Origin: Thiodiazotropha sp050305975
GTDB taxonomy: Bacteria > Pseudomonadota > Gammaproteobacteria > Chromatiales > Chromatiaceae
Length of the DNA stretch: 17,079 bases
Reading direction: 5' to 3'
Assembly (NCBI GenBank): GCA_050305975.1
Contig: JBNLGI010000189.1
Coordinates: 1 to 17,079, forward strand
Made by a program: the position numbers and the translations under genes. Position 1 is the first letter of the stretch. Every line of letters begins with the position of its first letter. Below are positions 7,617 to 13,873 of this stretch, in pieces. The notes beneath the pieces were generated by a model. The model was not told the DNA's origin and did not search any database. It saw only the letters and a program-made list of their open reading frames with translations.

Positions 7617-8447
7617 TCAGCGCTTGTAGCTCTGCAGACCTGGCTTCAGGGTCTTGTCGTCGAGGAACTGCTTCATGCCTTTGGCGCGGCCCTTCTCCGG
7701 ATCGCGACCGACGCACTGGTCGATCTTGGCGTAGAGGTAGTCTTCGTTCTGATCCCAGGTCAGCTCGCGGCAACGCTTGAAGCCGTGCTTGGCGTAGCGC
7801 AGCACCACCGGATTCTTCTCCAGCAGCTTGTTGGCCAGGAGCTTGGTCTCCTCTTTCAGCTGCGCCAGGGGCACGCTCTTGTTGACCAGGCCCATTTCCG
7901 CCGCCTGCTGACCGCTGAAGGGTTCGCCGGTCATGATGTAGTAGAGGGCCTGACGCTGACCCACGGTATCGGCCACCGCCTTGCTCACCAGATTGCCCGG
8001 AGGAATGCCCCAGTTGACTTCGGAGAGACCGAAGGTGGCTTCGTCGGCGGCAATCGCCAGATCGCAGGCCACCAGCGGCGAGAAGGCGCCGCCGAAGCAC
8101 CAGCCGTTGACCATGGCGATGGTCGGCTTGTTGTAGAAACGCAGCAGCTGCCACTGCCAGCGACAGGAGTCACGGCGGATGCGCTCCTGGAAGATCTCGG
8201 ACTGGCCGTCGACCTCGCGGAAATACTCCTTCAGGTCCATGCCGGCGGTCCAGGACTCGCCCGCGCCGGTCAGCACCAGCACCCCCGCCTCGTCGTCGAG
8301 TTCCAGGGTCTCCAGCACATCGATCATCTCCCGGTTCAGGGTCGGACTCATCGCGTTGCGCTTTTCCGGACGATTGAGGGTGACCCAGGCGATGCCCTCT
8401 TCAACGGAGACTTCAACCGTCTCCCAACGCCCTTGATAGTTACTCAT
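7617..8447 (-). CDS. ech: p-Hydroxycinnamoyl-CoA hydratase/lyase (feruloyl-CoA hydratase/lyase)
   Basis: A crotonase-fold enzyme of 276 residues, the same length as the characterised Pseudomonas fluorescens HCHL, and very similar to it throughout as I recall that sequence. It hydrates feruloyl-, p-coumaroyl- or caffeoyl-CoA and then cleaves the product to an aromatic aldehyde plus acetyl-CoA. The residues known to matter in HCHL are at the same numbers: S123, E143 and Y239, which contacts the 4-hydroxyl. Oxyanion-hole segments are AGMDLKEYF (68-76) and NGWCFGGAFSP (114-124). Start ATG 8447 follows a perfect AGGAGG with five-base spacing (8458-8453). It is the first gene of an operon with vanillin dehydrogenase and is divergent from a MarR gene. 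The feruloyl-CoA synthetase that often accompanies it is absent from this window. Confidence 0.97.
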   Translation of the reverse strand: MSNYQGRWETVEVSVEEGIAWVTLNRPEKRNAMSPTLNREMIDVLETLELDDEAGVLVLTGAGESWTAGMDLKEYFREVDGQSEIFQERIRRDSCRWQWQLLRFYNKPTIAMVNGWCFGGAFSPLVACDLAIAADEATFGLSEVNWGIPPGNLVSKAVADTVGQRQALYYIMTGEPFSGQQAAEMGLVNKSVPLAQLKEETKLLANKLLEKNPVVLRYAKHGFKRCRELTWDQNEDYLYAKIDQCVGRDPEKGRAKGMKQFLDDKTLKPGLQSYKR

Positions 8448-8464
8448 GCTTGCCTCCTGTAGTT

Positions 8465-8503
8465 ATTCGGGTAGTATCAAGTAACTTGATATTCGTGTAG
8501 TAT
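8465..8503. repeat. Pair of 13-base direct repeats flanking the operator
   Basis: ATTCGGGTAGTAT (8465-8477) and ATTCGTGTAGTAT (8491-8503) match at 12 of 13 positions, 26 bases apart. They bracket and partly overlap the TATCAAGT palindrome, so both copies face similar helix sides. They may be duplicated half-sites for the same or a second regulator, or the trace of a local duplication. Confidence 0.45.
8475..8491. promoter_or_regulatory. Perfect palindromic operator, likely bound by the divergent MarR protein
   Basis: TATCAAGTAACTTGATA has two perfect eight-base arms around a central A. It begins about where the hydratase/lyase transcript should start (near 8492 on the minus strand), a position suited to blocking transcription. 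It lies 49 bases before the MarR ATG and could also mediate autoregulation. The size and symmetry fit MarR sites. Confidence 0.7.
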
Positions 8504-8527
8504 AGATAGTGATTTTTTTGCTTGCAA
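8499..8527 (-). promoter_or_regulatory. Candidate sigma70 promoter of the hydratase/lyase-vanillin dehydrogenase operon
   Basis: On the minus strand TTGCAA (8527-8522) and TATACT (8504-8499) are separated by exactly 17 bases that include an A run. The inferred transcription start is near 8492, so the leader carries the whole palindrome and then the AGGAGG site. Confidence 0.65.
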
Positions 8528-8540
8528 GGAGTTGTTGCAA

Positions 8541-9005
8541 ATGCCCAGAGAAGCCCCCTCCGCATCACCTTCGGGCATATCCTATTTGGTCGGGCATCTT
8601 GATCGTCTGGTACGCAGAAGGCTGAGCGAAGCGCTGTCGCCGCTGGGACTGACGATCCAGCAATACACCGCGCTGTCGGTACTCGGCGCACGCGGCCAGC
8701 TCTCCAACGCCCAGCTGGCGGAACGCTCTCTGGTCACGCCCCAGAGCGCCAACGAACTGGTCAAGGGCATGGTGAAGCGGGGCTGGATAGAGCGCTCGGC
8801 AGCCCCCCGGCATGGACGCATCATCCACCTGTCCCTGACTTTGGCGGGACAGGAAATTCTGAAACAGGCGCATGCCGCGGCAGCCCGCTTCGAGCACGCT
8901 ATGCTCGAAGGGATGTCGAGACAGGAACAACAACACTACCGGGAATTTCTCGGCGCCAGCGTGCGCGCACTCAGTCAGGTCTCGGTCGACCCTGCATCCA
9001 GGTGA
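8541..9005 (+). CDS. MarR-family regulator of hydroxycinnamate catabolism
   Basis: A dimeric winged-helix DNA-binding protein of 154 residues. The core wHTH is at about 38-105, with QLAERSLVTPQSANELVKGMV as recognition region and the wing around RHGRIIHL. ATG 8541 lies nine bases after AAGGAG (8526-8531); a TTG at 8532 would touch that site and is rejected. It is transcribed divergently from the hydratase/lyase operon across a 93-base gap that holds a perfect palindrome. Characterised MarR proteins in this setting (FerC in Sphingobium, HcaR in Acinetobacter, CouR in Rhodopseudomonas) repress until a hydroxycinnamoyl-CoA binds. I infer the same role. The exact name cannot be assigned without alignment. 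Confidence 0.88.
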   Translation: MPREAPSASPSGISYLVGHLDRLVRRRLSEALSPLGLTIQQYTALSVLGARGQLSNAQLAERSLVTPQSANELVKGMVKRGWIERSAAPRHGRIIHLSLTLAGQEILKQAHAAAARFEHAMLEGMSRQEQQHYREFLGASVRALSQVSVDPASR

Positions 9006-9052
9006 TCGGCACCCCCACGCAAACAACAGCGACAACAGAGGCTCGAAAAACC

Positions 9053-9754
9053 ATGCAAACGATCTATCTACTTTGCGGCCTGCTTTGCGATGAAATCGTA
9101 TGGGAGACCCAGACAGCGGCTCTGCGTAAACAGGGCTACGATGTCCGGCCGTTGAGTTTTCAAGGCTTTGACTCCATTGAGGGTATGGCCAGACATCTGC
9201 TCGAGCAGGCGCCGCAGAGTTTCTCTTTGGCGGGACATTCGATGGGCGGCCGGGTCGCTCTAGAGGCCTATCGGCAGTCGCCGCAACGTATCGAACGACT
9301 CGCTCTGCTCGATACGGGTTACGGACCGGCAGCCCCTGCGGAGACTGAGAGCCGGGGCGTGCTCGTGCGCAAGGCCCTGGCGGAAGGCATCGACGCCATC
9401 GCCGAAACCTGGGCCCGACCGATGCTCGCCCCTTCCCGCCAACAGGACAGCTATCTGCTCGGTCGTATTCTGCAGATGGTGGGACGGATGTCGGGCGAGA
9501 TCTACGCCGCACAGACCCGGGCCCTGTTGAGCCGTCCCGATGCCACCCCGGTGCTTGCCGAAATCCGCTGTCCGACCCTGGTGTTGTGCGGCAGACAGGA
9601 TGGCTGGAGCCCACCCGAACGCCACCAACACATGGCTGATATCATTCCCGACAGCGAACTGTGCCTGATCGACGACTGCGGCCACATGTCGACGATGGAG
9701 CAGCCGGGAGAGGTGTTGAACGCCCTCGAGGGTTGGATGCGGCGCGGAAGCTAA
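9053..9754 (+). CDS. Alpha/beta-fold hydrolase of unknown substrate
   Basis: Predicted cytoplasmic hydrolase of 233 residues. The catalytic triad is readable: S63 in GHSMGG, D183 in CGRQDGWSP and H211 in DDCGHMST. The N-terminal LLCGLLCDEIVWETQ is the usual oxyanion-loop region. ATG 9053 fits the family start; AGAGG lies 11 bases upstream. A GTG at 9002 overlaps the MarR stop codon and would add 17 residues without family character, though it would allow translational coupling. The gene follows MarR by 47 bases and is probably co-transcribed. An esterase acting on hydroxycinnamate esters, or a thioesterase relieving stalled CoA esters, would suit the context, but neither is shown by the sequence. 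Confidence 0.82.
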   Translation: MQTIYLLCGLLCDEIVWETQTAALRKQGYDVRPLSFQGFDSIEGMARHLLEQAPQSFSLAGHSMGGRVALEAYRQSPQRIERLALLDTGYGPAAPAETESRGVLVRKALAEGIDAIAETWARPMLAPSRQQDSYLLGRILQMVGRMSGEIYAAQTRALLSRPDATPVLAEIRCPTLVLCGRQDGWSPPERHQHMADIIPDSELCLIDDCGHMSTMEQPGEVLNALEGWMRRGS

Positions 9755-9793
9755 GCTTGCCTCCGGGAGTGAATGTGACCCGACCGGTAGCGG

Positions 9794-9876
9794 TGCAGCC
9801 TGGATGGAGTGAAGCGAAACCAGGAATGGCTAGGTATACCACATCCCGGATTCCACTTCGTTACATCCGGGCTACA
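9794..9876. repeat. Inverted pair of dispersed REP-like hairpins
   Basis: Copy one is CCTGG (9799-9803) with CCAGG (9820-9824) around GATGGAGTGAAGCGAAA-type sequence. Copy two, in opposite orientation, is CCCGGAT (9845-9851) with ATCCGGG (9865-9871). Both belong to the widespread gammaproteobacterial element reading roughly TAGCCCGGATGGAGCGAAG. They fill the gap between convergent genes (9754 and 9900) and may end transcription. The self-complementary GGTATACC (9833-9840) lies between them. Confidence 0.65.
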
Positions 9877-9899
9877 TGCTCCAAGAAAAAGTACGAGGT

Positions 9900-10556
9900 T
9901 CAATCTCGGTAACGGGCCAGCGATAGCTTCGGCAGTTTACGACCGACGGCGAATACCGCAATCTCGGATTTCTGCGGCTTGAACAGATTGACGCGATGGA
10001 GATCAATGCCGATCTCTCCCGCGCCCGCCAGTCTCAACACAGCGGCCTGGGCAGGAAGGTCGAATTCCGACTCTCCGACCCGCAGTCGCTGGCCAAGGAT
10101 GAGTCCCTGGCTTCGGACACTGGCCAACAGATCACTCCGCATCCTTCGACCGAGGGCGATCAGCAGTTCGTTGCCCAGGGCGTCCAGGGCGAGCGCGAGG
10201 GCCGCCCGTTTTTCACTGAAAAGCTCTCTTACCCGGGCTTCGAGTCGAGGCCCCAGTGTGTAAGCGCCACAAGCAAAGGCAGTCATCACCCCCTTTCTCG
10301 GCAACCGTTCCGGCATGGGCAGGATCTCGCTTCCGACGCGCAGACAATTGCCCTCGATCTCTCCCGCCAAGGGAACGATATCGAAACTGTGAGCCGTATC
10401 GAGTAACGCCTCATCATGCAGCATCGCCATCGCTTTCTCGCGCTGGCGTAGGCGCACCGGCGAGAGGTCCTTGGGTGGATTGCGCATCAGTTCCTGCAAC
10501 AGGTCGTCGACCGTCACGGCCGAGGCGCGGATTGGCGCGCCATCCACATCGGACAT
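9900..10556 (-). CDS. Protein related to the reactivation domain of cobalamin-dependent methionine synthase
   Basis: The C-terminal 170 residues of this 218-residue protein carry features of the MetH activation fold: TLGPRLEARVRELF, then ALALDALGNELL, and near the end IGIDLHRVNLFKPQKSEIAVFAVG, which matches the family's late 'P-x-KS' strand. The AdoMet-binding RxxxGY motif of MetH appears as RLRVGE, so AdoMet binding is uncertain. I chose ATG 10556; no good Shine-Dalgarno is visible. The frame stays open to 10850, but that extension is rich in Arg and Ser and looks non-coding. Stand-alone proteins of this type accompany corrinoid methyltransferases or MTHFR in some bacteria. With the MetV-MetF fusion nearby, a part in methyl transfer from methoxylated aromatics is an inference. 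Start and function are the weak points. Confidence 0.6.
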   Translation of the reverse strand: MSDVDGAPIRASAVTVDDLLQELMRNPPKDLSPVRLRQREKAMAMLHDEALLDTAHSFDIVPLAGEIEGNCLRVGSEILPMPERLPRKGVMTAFACGAYTLGPRLEARVRELFSEKRAALALALDALGNELLIALGRRMRSDLLASVRSQGLILGQRLRVGESEFDLPAQAAVLRLAGAGEIGIDLHRVNLFKPQKSEIAVFAVGRKLPKLSLARYRD

Positions 10557-11192
10557 CAATAGGGCTGCTGGGTGTCGCTGCCGTGCAGGCGCCCCGAACC
10601 GATCCCGACTCCGCGCAGACAATGACGACACCTGCGGGCAACTGCCGGCAATCTGGGCCCGGCTCCTCAAGCCGCCTGGCACGGACCATCTTCTGCCACT
10701 GTCACGAATCTCACGGGGAAACGATGACAGCCCACGCCGCAGGTTGGCGCGCACTCCGATTGCTCGTGTTGACAGAAGACGCGTGAAGCGGCGGTAGACC
10801 CACCCCGAACCGTTGACGAGTGGACTGGACAAGCTGTAGACGAGTTTCATGCCGACCCCGCAGCATAGTGGCTAGTGGCGAATCAGGTCAGCGTCGGATC
10901 AAGCCGCCGGACAATCTGGGGGATTGCCGTATGACTTGCCTCCAGACCTAGCCTGCTTTCTGGTGCTCAACGACCCCTGGGGGTCGAGAACTGAAAGTGC
11001 AGACTCCATGCCAAGCAGAGGATGAGACGAATAGACGCTCTCTACACCTATGTAAATCATTGAATTACTGCGTCATGGGAAGCAGAGTCGTGCGGGGTGT
11101 ACCATCGACCGGCCAAACCTGTTGCGTGACATGTGCAAAAATTATGCACTTCGCCAACCGGCAGGTGGTGCAAATTCATCAAATGCGCACTT
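10557..11192. other. 636-base gap without a recognised gene
   Basis: The stretch to 10850 is an open minus-strand extension of the preceding gene, without protein-like composition. From 10851 to 11192 there is a short hairpin CGACCCC/GGGGTCG (10971-10986) and an inverted repeat GTGCA-N7-TGCAC (11133-11149), followed by another GTGCAAATT-like sequence at 11169. These may be operators or a terminator zone after the transporter. A decayed gene is possible. Confidence 0.4.
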
Positions 11193-12527
11193 TCACGCTT
11201 CGCTGACAACACCGGCTGGCGCATCCGCCACCTCTCTCTGCGGTAGTACGAACAGCGCCACAGCGGCGATCAACGAGCCGATTGCCATGAGCATAGAGAC
11301 CATCAACAGACCGCCTTGCCCGCTTTCGAACAGAAAGCCGGCGATGACCGGCCCCAATACCGCACCACCGCGTCCAGCCCCGATCACGAAACCAGTGCCG
11401 CCGGCCCGTACCTCGGTGGGGAAGGCTTGGGCGAAAAGGGCGTACATGCCGACAATGGCGGCGTTGGTGAAGAAACCGGCGACAGCGGCAACCAGGGAGA
11501 GGTGAGTAAGCGTCGACTGCCCGGTGCCGAATACAGCGACCATCACCGCCGCCAACACCAGTGAGCCGATCACCAGACTGCGCACGTTATAGCGCCGGCT
11601 CAACAGCCCCAGCAACACCGCGCCACTGACGCCGCCCACGTTGGCCCACACCAGGACACTGCCGGAGAGGGCCGGGGAGTAACCCATGTCGACCACCAGC
11701 TTGGGTATCCATTTGATGAGGTAGTAGAAAGTCATGATATGGGTGAAGTAGGCGACCGAGAGCAGCAGGGTGGTACGCAGCAGATCGGGCCGAAAAAGCC
11801 GCGTCATGCTGATGTGGGGTTGTTCGGCAGGCTCTGGCGGCAGGCTTTCTATGGTCGCGTGCCCCATCCTCTTGAGGCAGCGATTAATGCGTTGTAAGGC
11901 ACCTGCAGGACGCTTGTGCATCAGATAGGAGATCGACTCGGGCATCAGCAGCCAGGCCAGGGGCAGAAAGACCAGGGTGAGAATGGCGCCGAACAGAAAT
12001 ACAGCACGCCAATCAAAACTCGCCAGCAGCAAGGAGGCGATAGAACCACCGATGATCACCCCCAAGGGGTAACCGGCAGCCATCAGGGAGACGGAGAGGT
12101 TGCGGCAGCGCCGGTTGGAAAACTCGGCGGCCATGGCATTGACCGAGGCCAGAATACCGCCGATGCCGAGTCCAGTGACGAGGCGAATCGCTGACAGCAG
12201 GACGACACTGGAGGCGATGGATGCCAGGTACATGCCAGAGGACATCACCGCCAGACTGAAGAGGATGATCGGCCTGCGCCCGAAACGATCGGCCAGGTAA
12301 CCGAGAATGAAGGCGCCCACCCCCATGCCGATCAGCTCCATGGAGAGGACAATGCCGAGCGCCGCCCGATCTATGCCCCACTCGCGGGCGATGCCCGGCG
12401 CGGCAAAACTGATCGAGAGGACATCGAAACCGTCCAGCGAGACCAGCAGGATGCAGAGGGTGATGGCACTCAACTGCCACTTCGACATGGGCGAGCTATC
12501 GATCAGCTCTCGGGGATCGTTGGTCAT
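11193..12527 (-). CDS. MFS aromatic acid:H+ symporter (AAHS family)
   Basis: An inner-membrane transporter of 444 residues with 12 predicted helices. Diagnostic pieces are LDGFDVLSISFAAPGIAREW in helix 1, as in PcaK/VanK/BenK, the MFS loop motif GYLADRFGRRP between helices 2 and 3, and PESISYLMHKRP after helix 6. The family imports protocatechuate, 4-hydroxybenzoate, vanillate or hydroxycinnamates with protons. I chose ATG 12527 (MTNDPRELID), preceded by GGAG, rather than ATG 12542, which has no Shine-Dalgarno. It stands alone on the minus strand, with a palindrome 35 bases before the start. The substrate is inferred from the ferulate genes; sequence alone does not distinguish ferulate from vanillate or 4-hydroxybenzoate. 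Confidence 0.9.
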   Translation of the reverse strand: MTNDPRELIDSSPMSKWQLSAITLCILLVSLDGFDVLSISFAAPGIAREWGIDRAALGIVLSMELIGMGVGAFILGYLADRFGRRPIILFSLAVMSSGMYLASIASSVVLLSAIRLVTGLGIGGILASVNAMAAEFSNRRCRNLSVSLMAAGYPLGVIIGGSIASLLLASFDWRAVFLFGAILTLVFLPLAWLLMPESISYLMHKRPAGALQRINRCLKRMGHATIESLPPEPAEQPHISMTRLFRPDLLRTTLLLSVAYFTHIMTFYYLIKWIPKLVVDMGYSPALSGSVLVWANVGGVSGAVLLGLLSRRYNVRSLVIGSLVLAAVMVAVFGTGQSTLTHLSLVAAVAGFFTNAAIVGMYALFAQAFPTEVRAGGTGFVIGAGRGGAVLGPVIAGFLFESGQGGLLMVSMLMAIGSLIAAVALFVLPQREVADAPAGVVSEA

Positions 12528-12561
12528 TGCTCCATCTCTCATCAGTTTCTAATAATAATCA

Positions 12562-12576
12562 GCAGATGTGATCTGC
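12562..12576. promoter_or_regulatory. Perfect palindrome upstream of the transporter
   Basis: GCAGAT-GTG-ATCTGC has six-base arms and a three-base centre, 35 bases before the transporter ATG. An AT-rich stretch (12551-12560) that could be a -10 region lies between. It is a plausible operator; the binding protein is unknown. Confidence 0.4.
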
Positions 12577-12579
12577 CGC

Positions 12580-12723
12580 GAATGGCGCTTACTTAACCAT
12601 CAAGCCATCCTACGGCTTGGTCCAAGCAATGGATCTTGGTGGGGCATGGCCCCACCCTACCCAGGATTCGAAGTCTAGGGTGGGACCCTGCCCCACCAAC
12701 AACGGTCCTGGTAAGCGCCATTC
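12580..12723. repeat. 144-base nested palindromic element (MITE- or REP-like)
   Basis: The ends are perfect 13-base inverted repeats, GAATGGCGCTTAC (12580-12592) and GTAAGCGCCATTC (12711-12723). Inside, 24-base arms at 12636-12659 and 12676-12699 match at 22 positions around a 16-base loop; their core is GTGGGGC...GCCCCAC. A third small hairpin, CAAGCC/GGCTTG, is at 12601-12619. No coding sequence is present and no clear target-site duplication is seen. The GGTGGGGC...CCCCACC core resembles dispersed gammaproteobacterial palindromes. Confidence 0.7.
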
Positions 12724-12763
12724 AAGTCAGCCCGCCCGGAGAGTGCTCTCGCAGGGAACGGTC

Positions 12764-12784
12764 AATATCAATTAGCCTGATATT
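12764..12784. promoter_or_regulatory. AT-rich inverted repeat
   Basis: AATATCA (12764-12770) and TGATATT (12778-12784) are perfect inverted arms around ATTAGCC. It lies between the palindromic element and the 3' end of the response regulator gene, in a 440-base region (12528-12967) that otherwise holds no recognised gene. It may be an operator. Confidence 0.3.
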
Positions 12785-12967
12785 ATAGCCGATAATTTTG
12801 CTTGGGAAGCCCTGATGGAGACAAAACACAAAAATCCCGAATCTCGATCGTATTCAGCGCGGGCTCAGGTCGTCAGCAGAACCGGTGACAAGCGTTGCCT
12901 GGGATTTCTGAACAAGACGTTGCGCCTGTGCGGAGCGAAGATGGATCGACCGGAGCAGGCGCAGCAA

Positions 12968-13873
12968 TCAAACCGGCAGTCCCAGCAGGGCCTGGATGGC
13001 GATCGAGGTGGCCCCGGAGCGGTTGTCCACCTGGATCTTGGGATAGATCTGTTCCAGATGCTTGTTCACCGTTCTCGGACTGAGAGAGAGGATCTCCCCG
13101 ATTTCGCGGTTGGTCTTGCCGTGGGCGACCCACAGCAGCACTTCGGCCTCGCGCTTGGTGATGGGTAAGGCTGCCTCCAGTACACCGGCATCCATCAACA
13201 GGTCGTTACCGACGATACGCAGCAGGTGCTCATCGCTGGTCACCGCCTTGAAATAGCGGATGGTCAAGGGATCGCCCCGGGTCGGCACAATGATGTCGCT
13301 CTGGATCCGGGAACCGCCGATCCAGGCTCTGAGCACAGCGCCGAACTCACTGCCGACATCCTTGAAATCCATGCCCCTGGCGGCCAGCAGCTCGCGGGTC
13401 TCCGGCGTCGACCAGAGCACTTCACCGGCGCCGTTGACGGCCATCACGAACTGCTTCGCCACATCCAGGGCCGCCCGCGCATTCTCGATCATGTTGGCAT
13501 TGTTGACATGGACGGTGATGCGGGCCAGCAGCTCCTCGGGTTTGATCGGCTTGGTGATATAGTCGTTGCCGCCATGTTCGAACGCCTTGACGATGTGCTC
13601 CACATCGCTGAGCCCGGTCATGAAAATGATGGGTGTGAGCGGCAGCCTGCCGCGCATCGACCGGCAGCATTCGAAGCCGTCCATCACCGGCATGAGCGCA
13701 TCCATCAGCACCACGTTGGGCCGGATCTGGGCCACGATATCCAGGGCCTGGCGGCCGTTCAGCGCCACCAGCACCGTGTAGCCCGCCTGATTCAGCGCGG
13801 TATTGATCATGCCCAGGGAATCGGGTGAGTCATCCACCACCAGTACGATCGGGTTTGATTGATCAAACGCCAT
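12968..13873 (-). CDS. Two-component response regulator with receiver and LuxR-type HTH
   Basis: A 301-residue DNA-binding regulator. The receiver occupies about 8-122: acidic pair D14/D15, phospho-acceptor D58 in VLMDALMP, T86 and K108 in YITKPI. A middle region (about 135-220) containing FVMAVNGAGEVLWSTPETREL resembles a small PAS-like sensor. The LuxR/GerE helix-turn-helix is at about 232-295: LPITKREAEVLLWVAHGKTNREIGEILSLSPRTVNKHLEQIY. ATG 13873 is preceded by AGAGGA at seven bases. The gene overlaps the upstream permease-kinase fusion by 11 bases, so the two are translationally coupled, and it is presumably the fusion's cognate output. Its target genes are not evident; the aromatic acid transporter downstream is one possibility. 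Confidence 0.92.
   Translation of the reverse strand: MAFDQSNPIVLVVDDSPDSLGMINTALNQAGYTVLVALNGRQALDIVAQIRPNVVLMDALMPVMDGFECCRSMRGRLPLTPIIFMTGLSDVEHIVKAFEHGGNDYITKPIKPEELLARITVHVNNANMIENARAALDVAKQFVMAVNGAGEVLWSTPETRELLAARGMDFKDVGSEFGAVLRAWIGGSRIQSDIIVPTRGDPLTIRYFKAVTSDEHLLRIVGNDLLMDAGVLEAALPITKREAEVLLWVAHGKTNREIGEILSLSPRTVNKHLEQIYPKIQVDNRSGATSIAIQALLGLPV

Noticed and set aside
6042..8462. 806-codon open frame on the plus strand
   Set aside because: It is antisense to the vanillin dehydrogenase and hydratase/lyase genes, has His/Gly/Arg-rich composition without domains, and is explained by high GC codon use on the other strand.
9833..9840. GGTATACC as a further VanR-like operator
   Set aside because: It lacks the TTG...CAA arms, lies between convergent 3' ends, and sits inside the REP-like pair.
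10557..10850. N-terminal extension of the reactivation-like protein
   Set aside because: Arg/Ser-rich with no family similarity; treated as non-coding until conservation is shown.
12788..12795. GCCGATAA as a flagellar sigma28 -10 box
   Set aside because: No TAAAG-type -35 element at the right distance and no motility gene downstream.
12815..13168. 117-codon plus-strand frame
   Set aside because: Most of it is antisense to the response regulator; the upstream part has no recognisable protein features.
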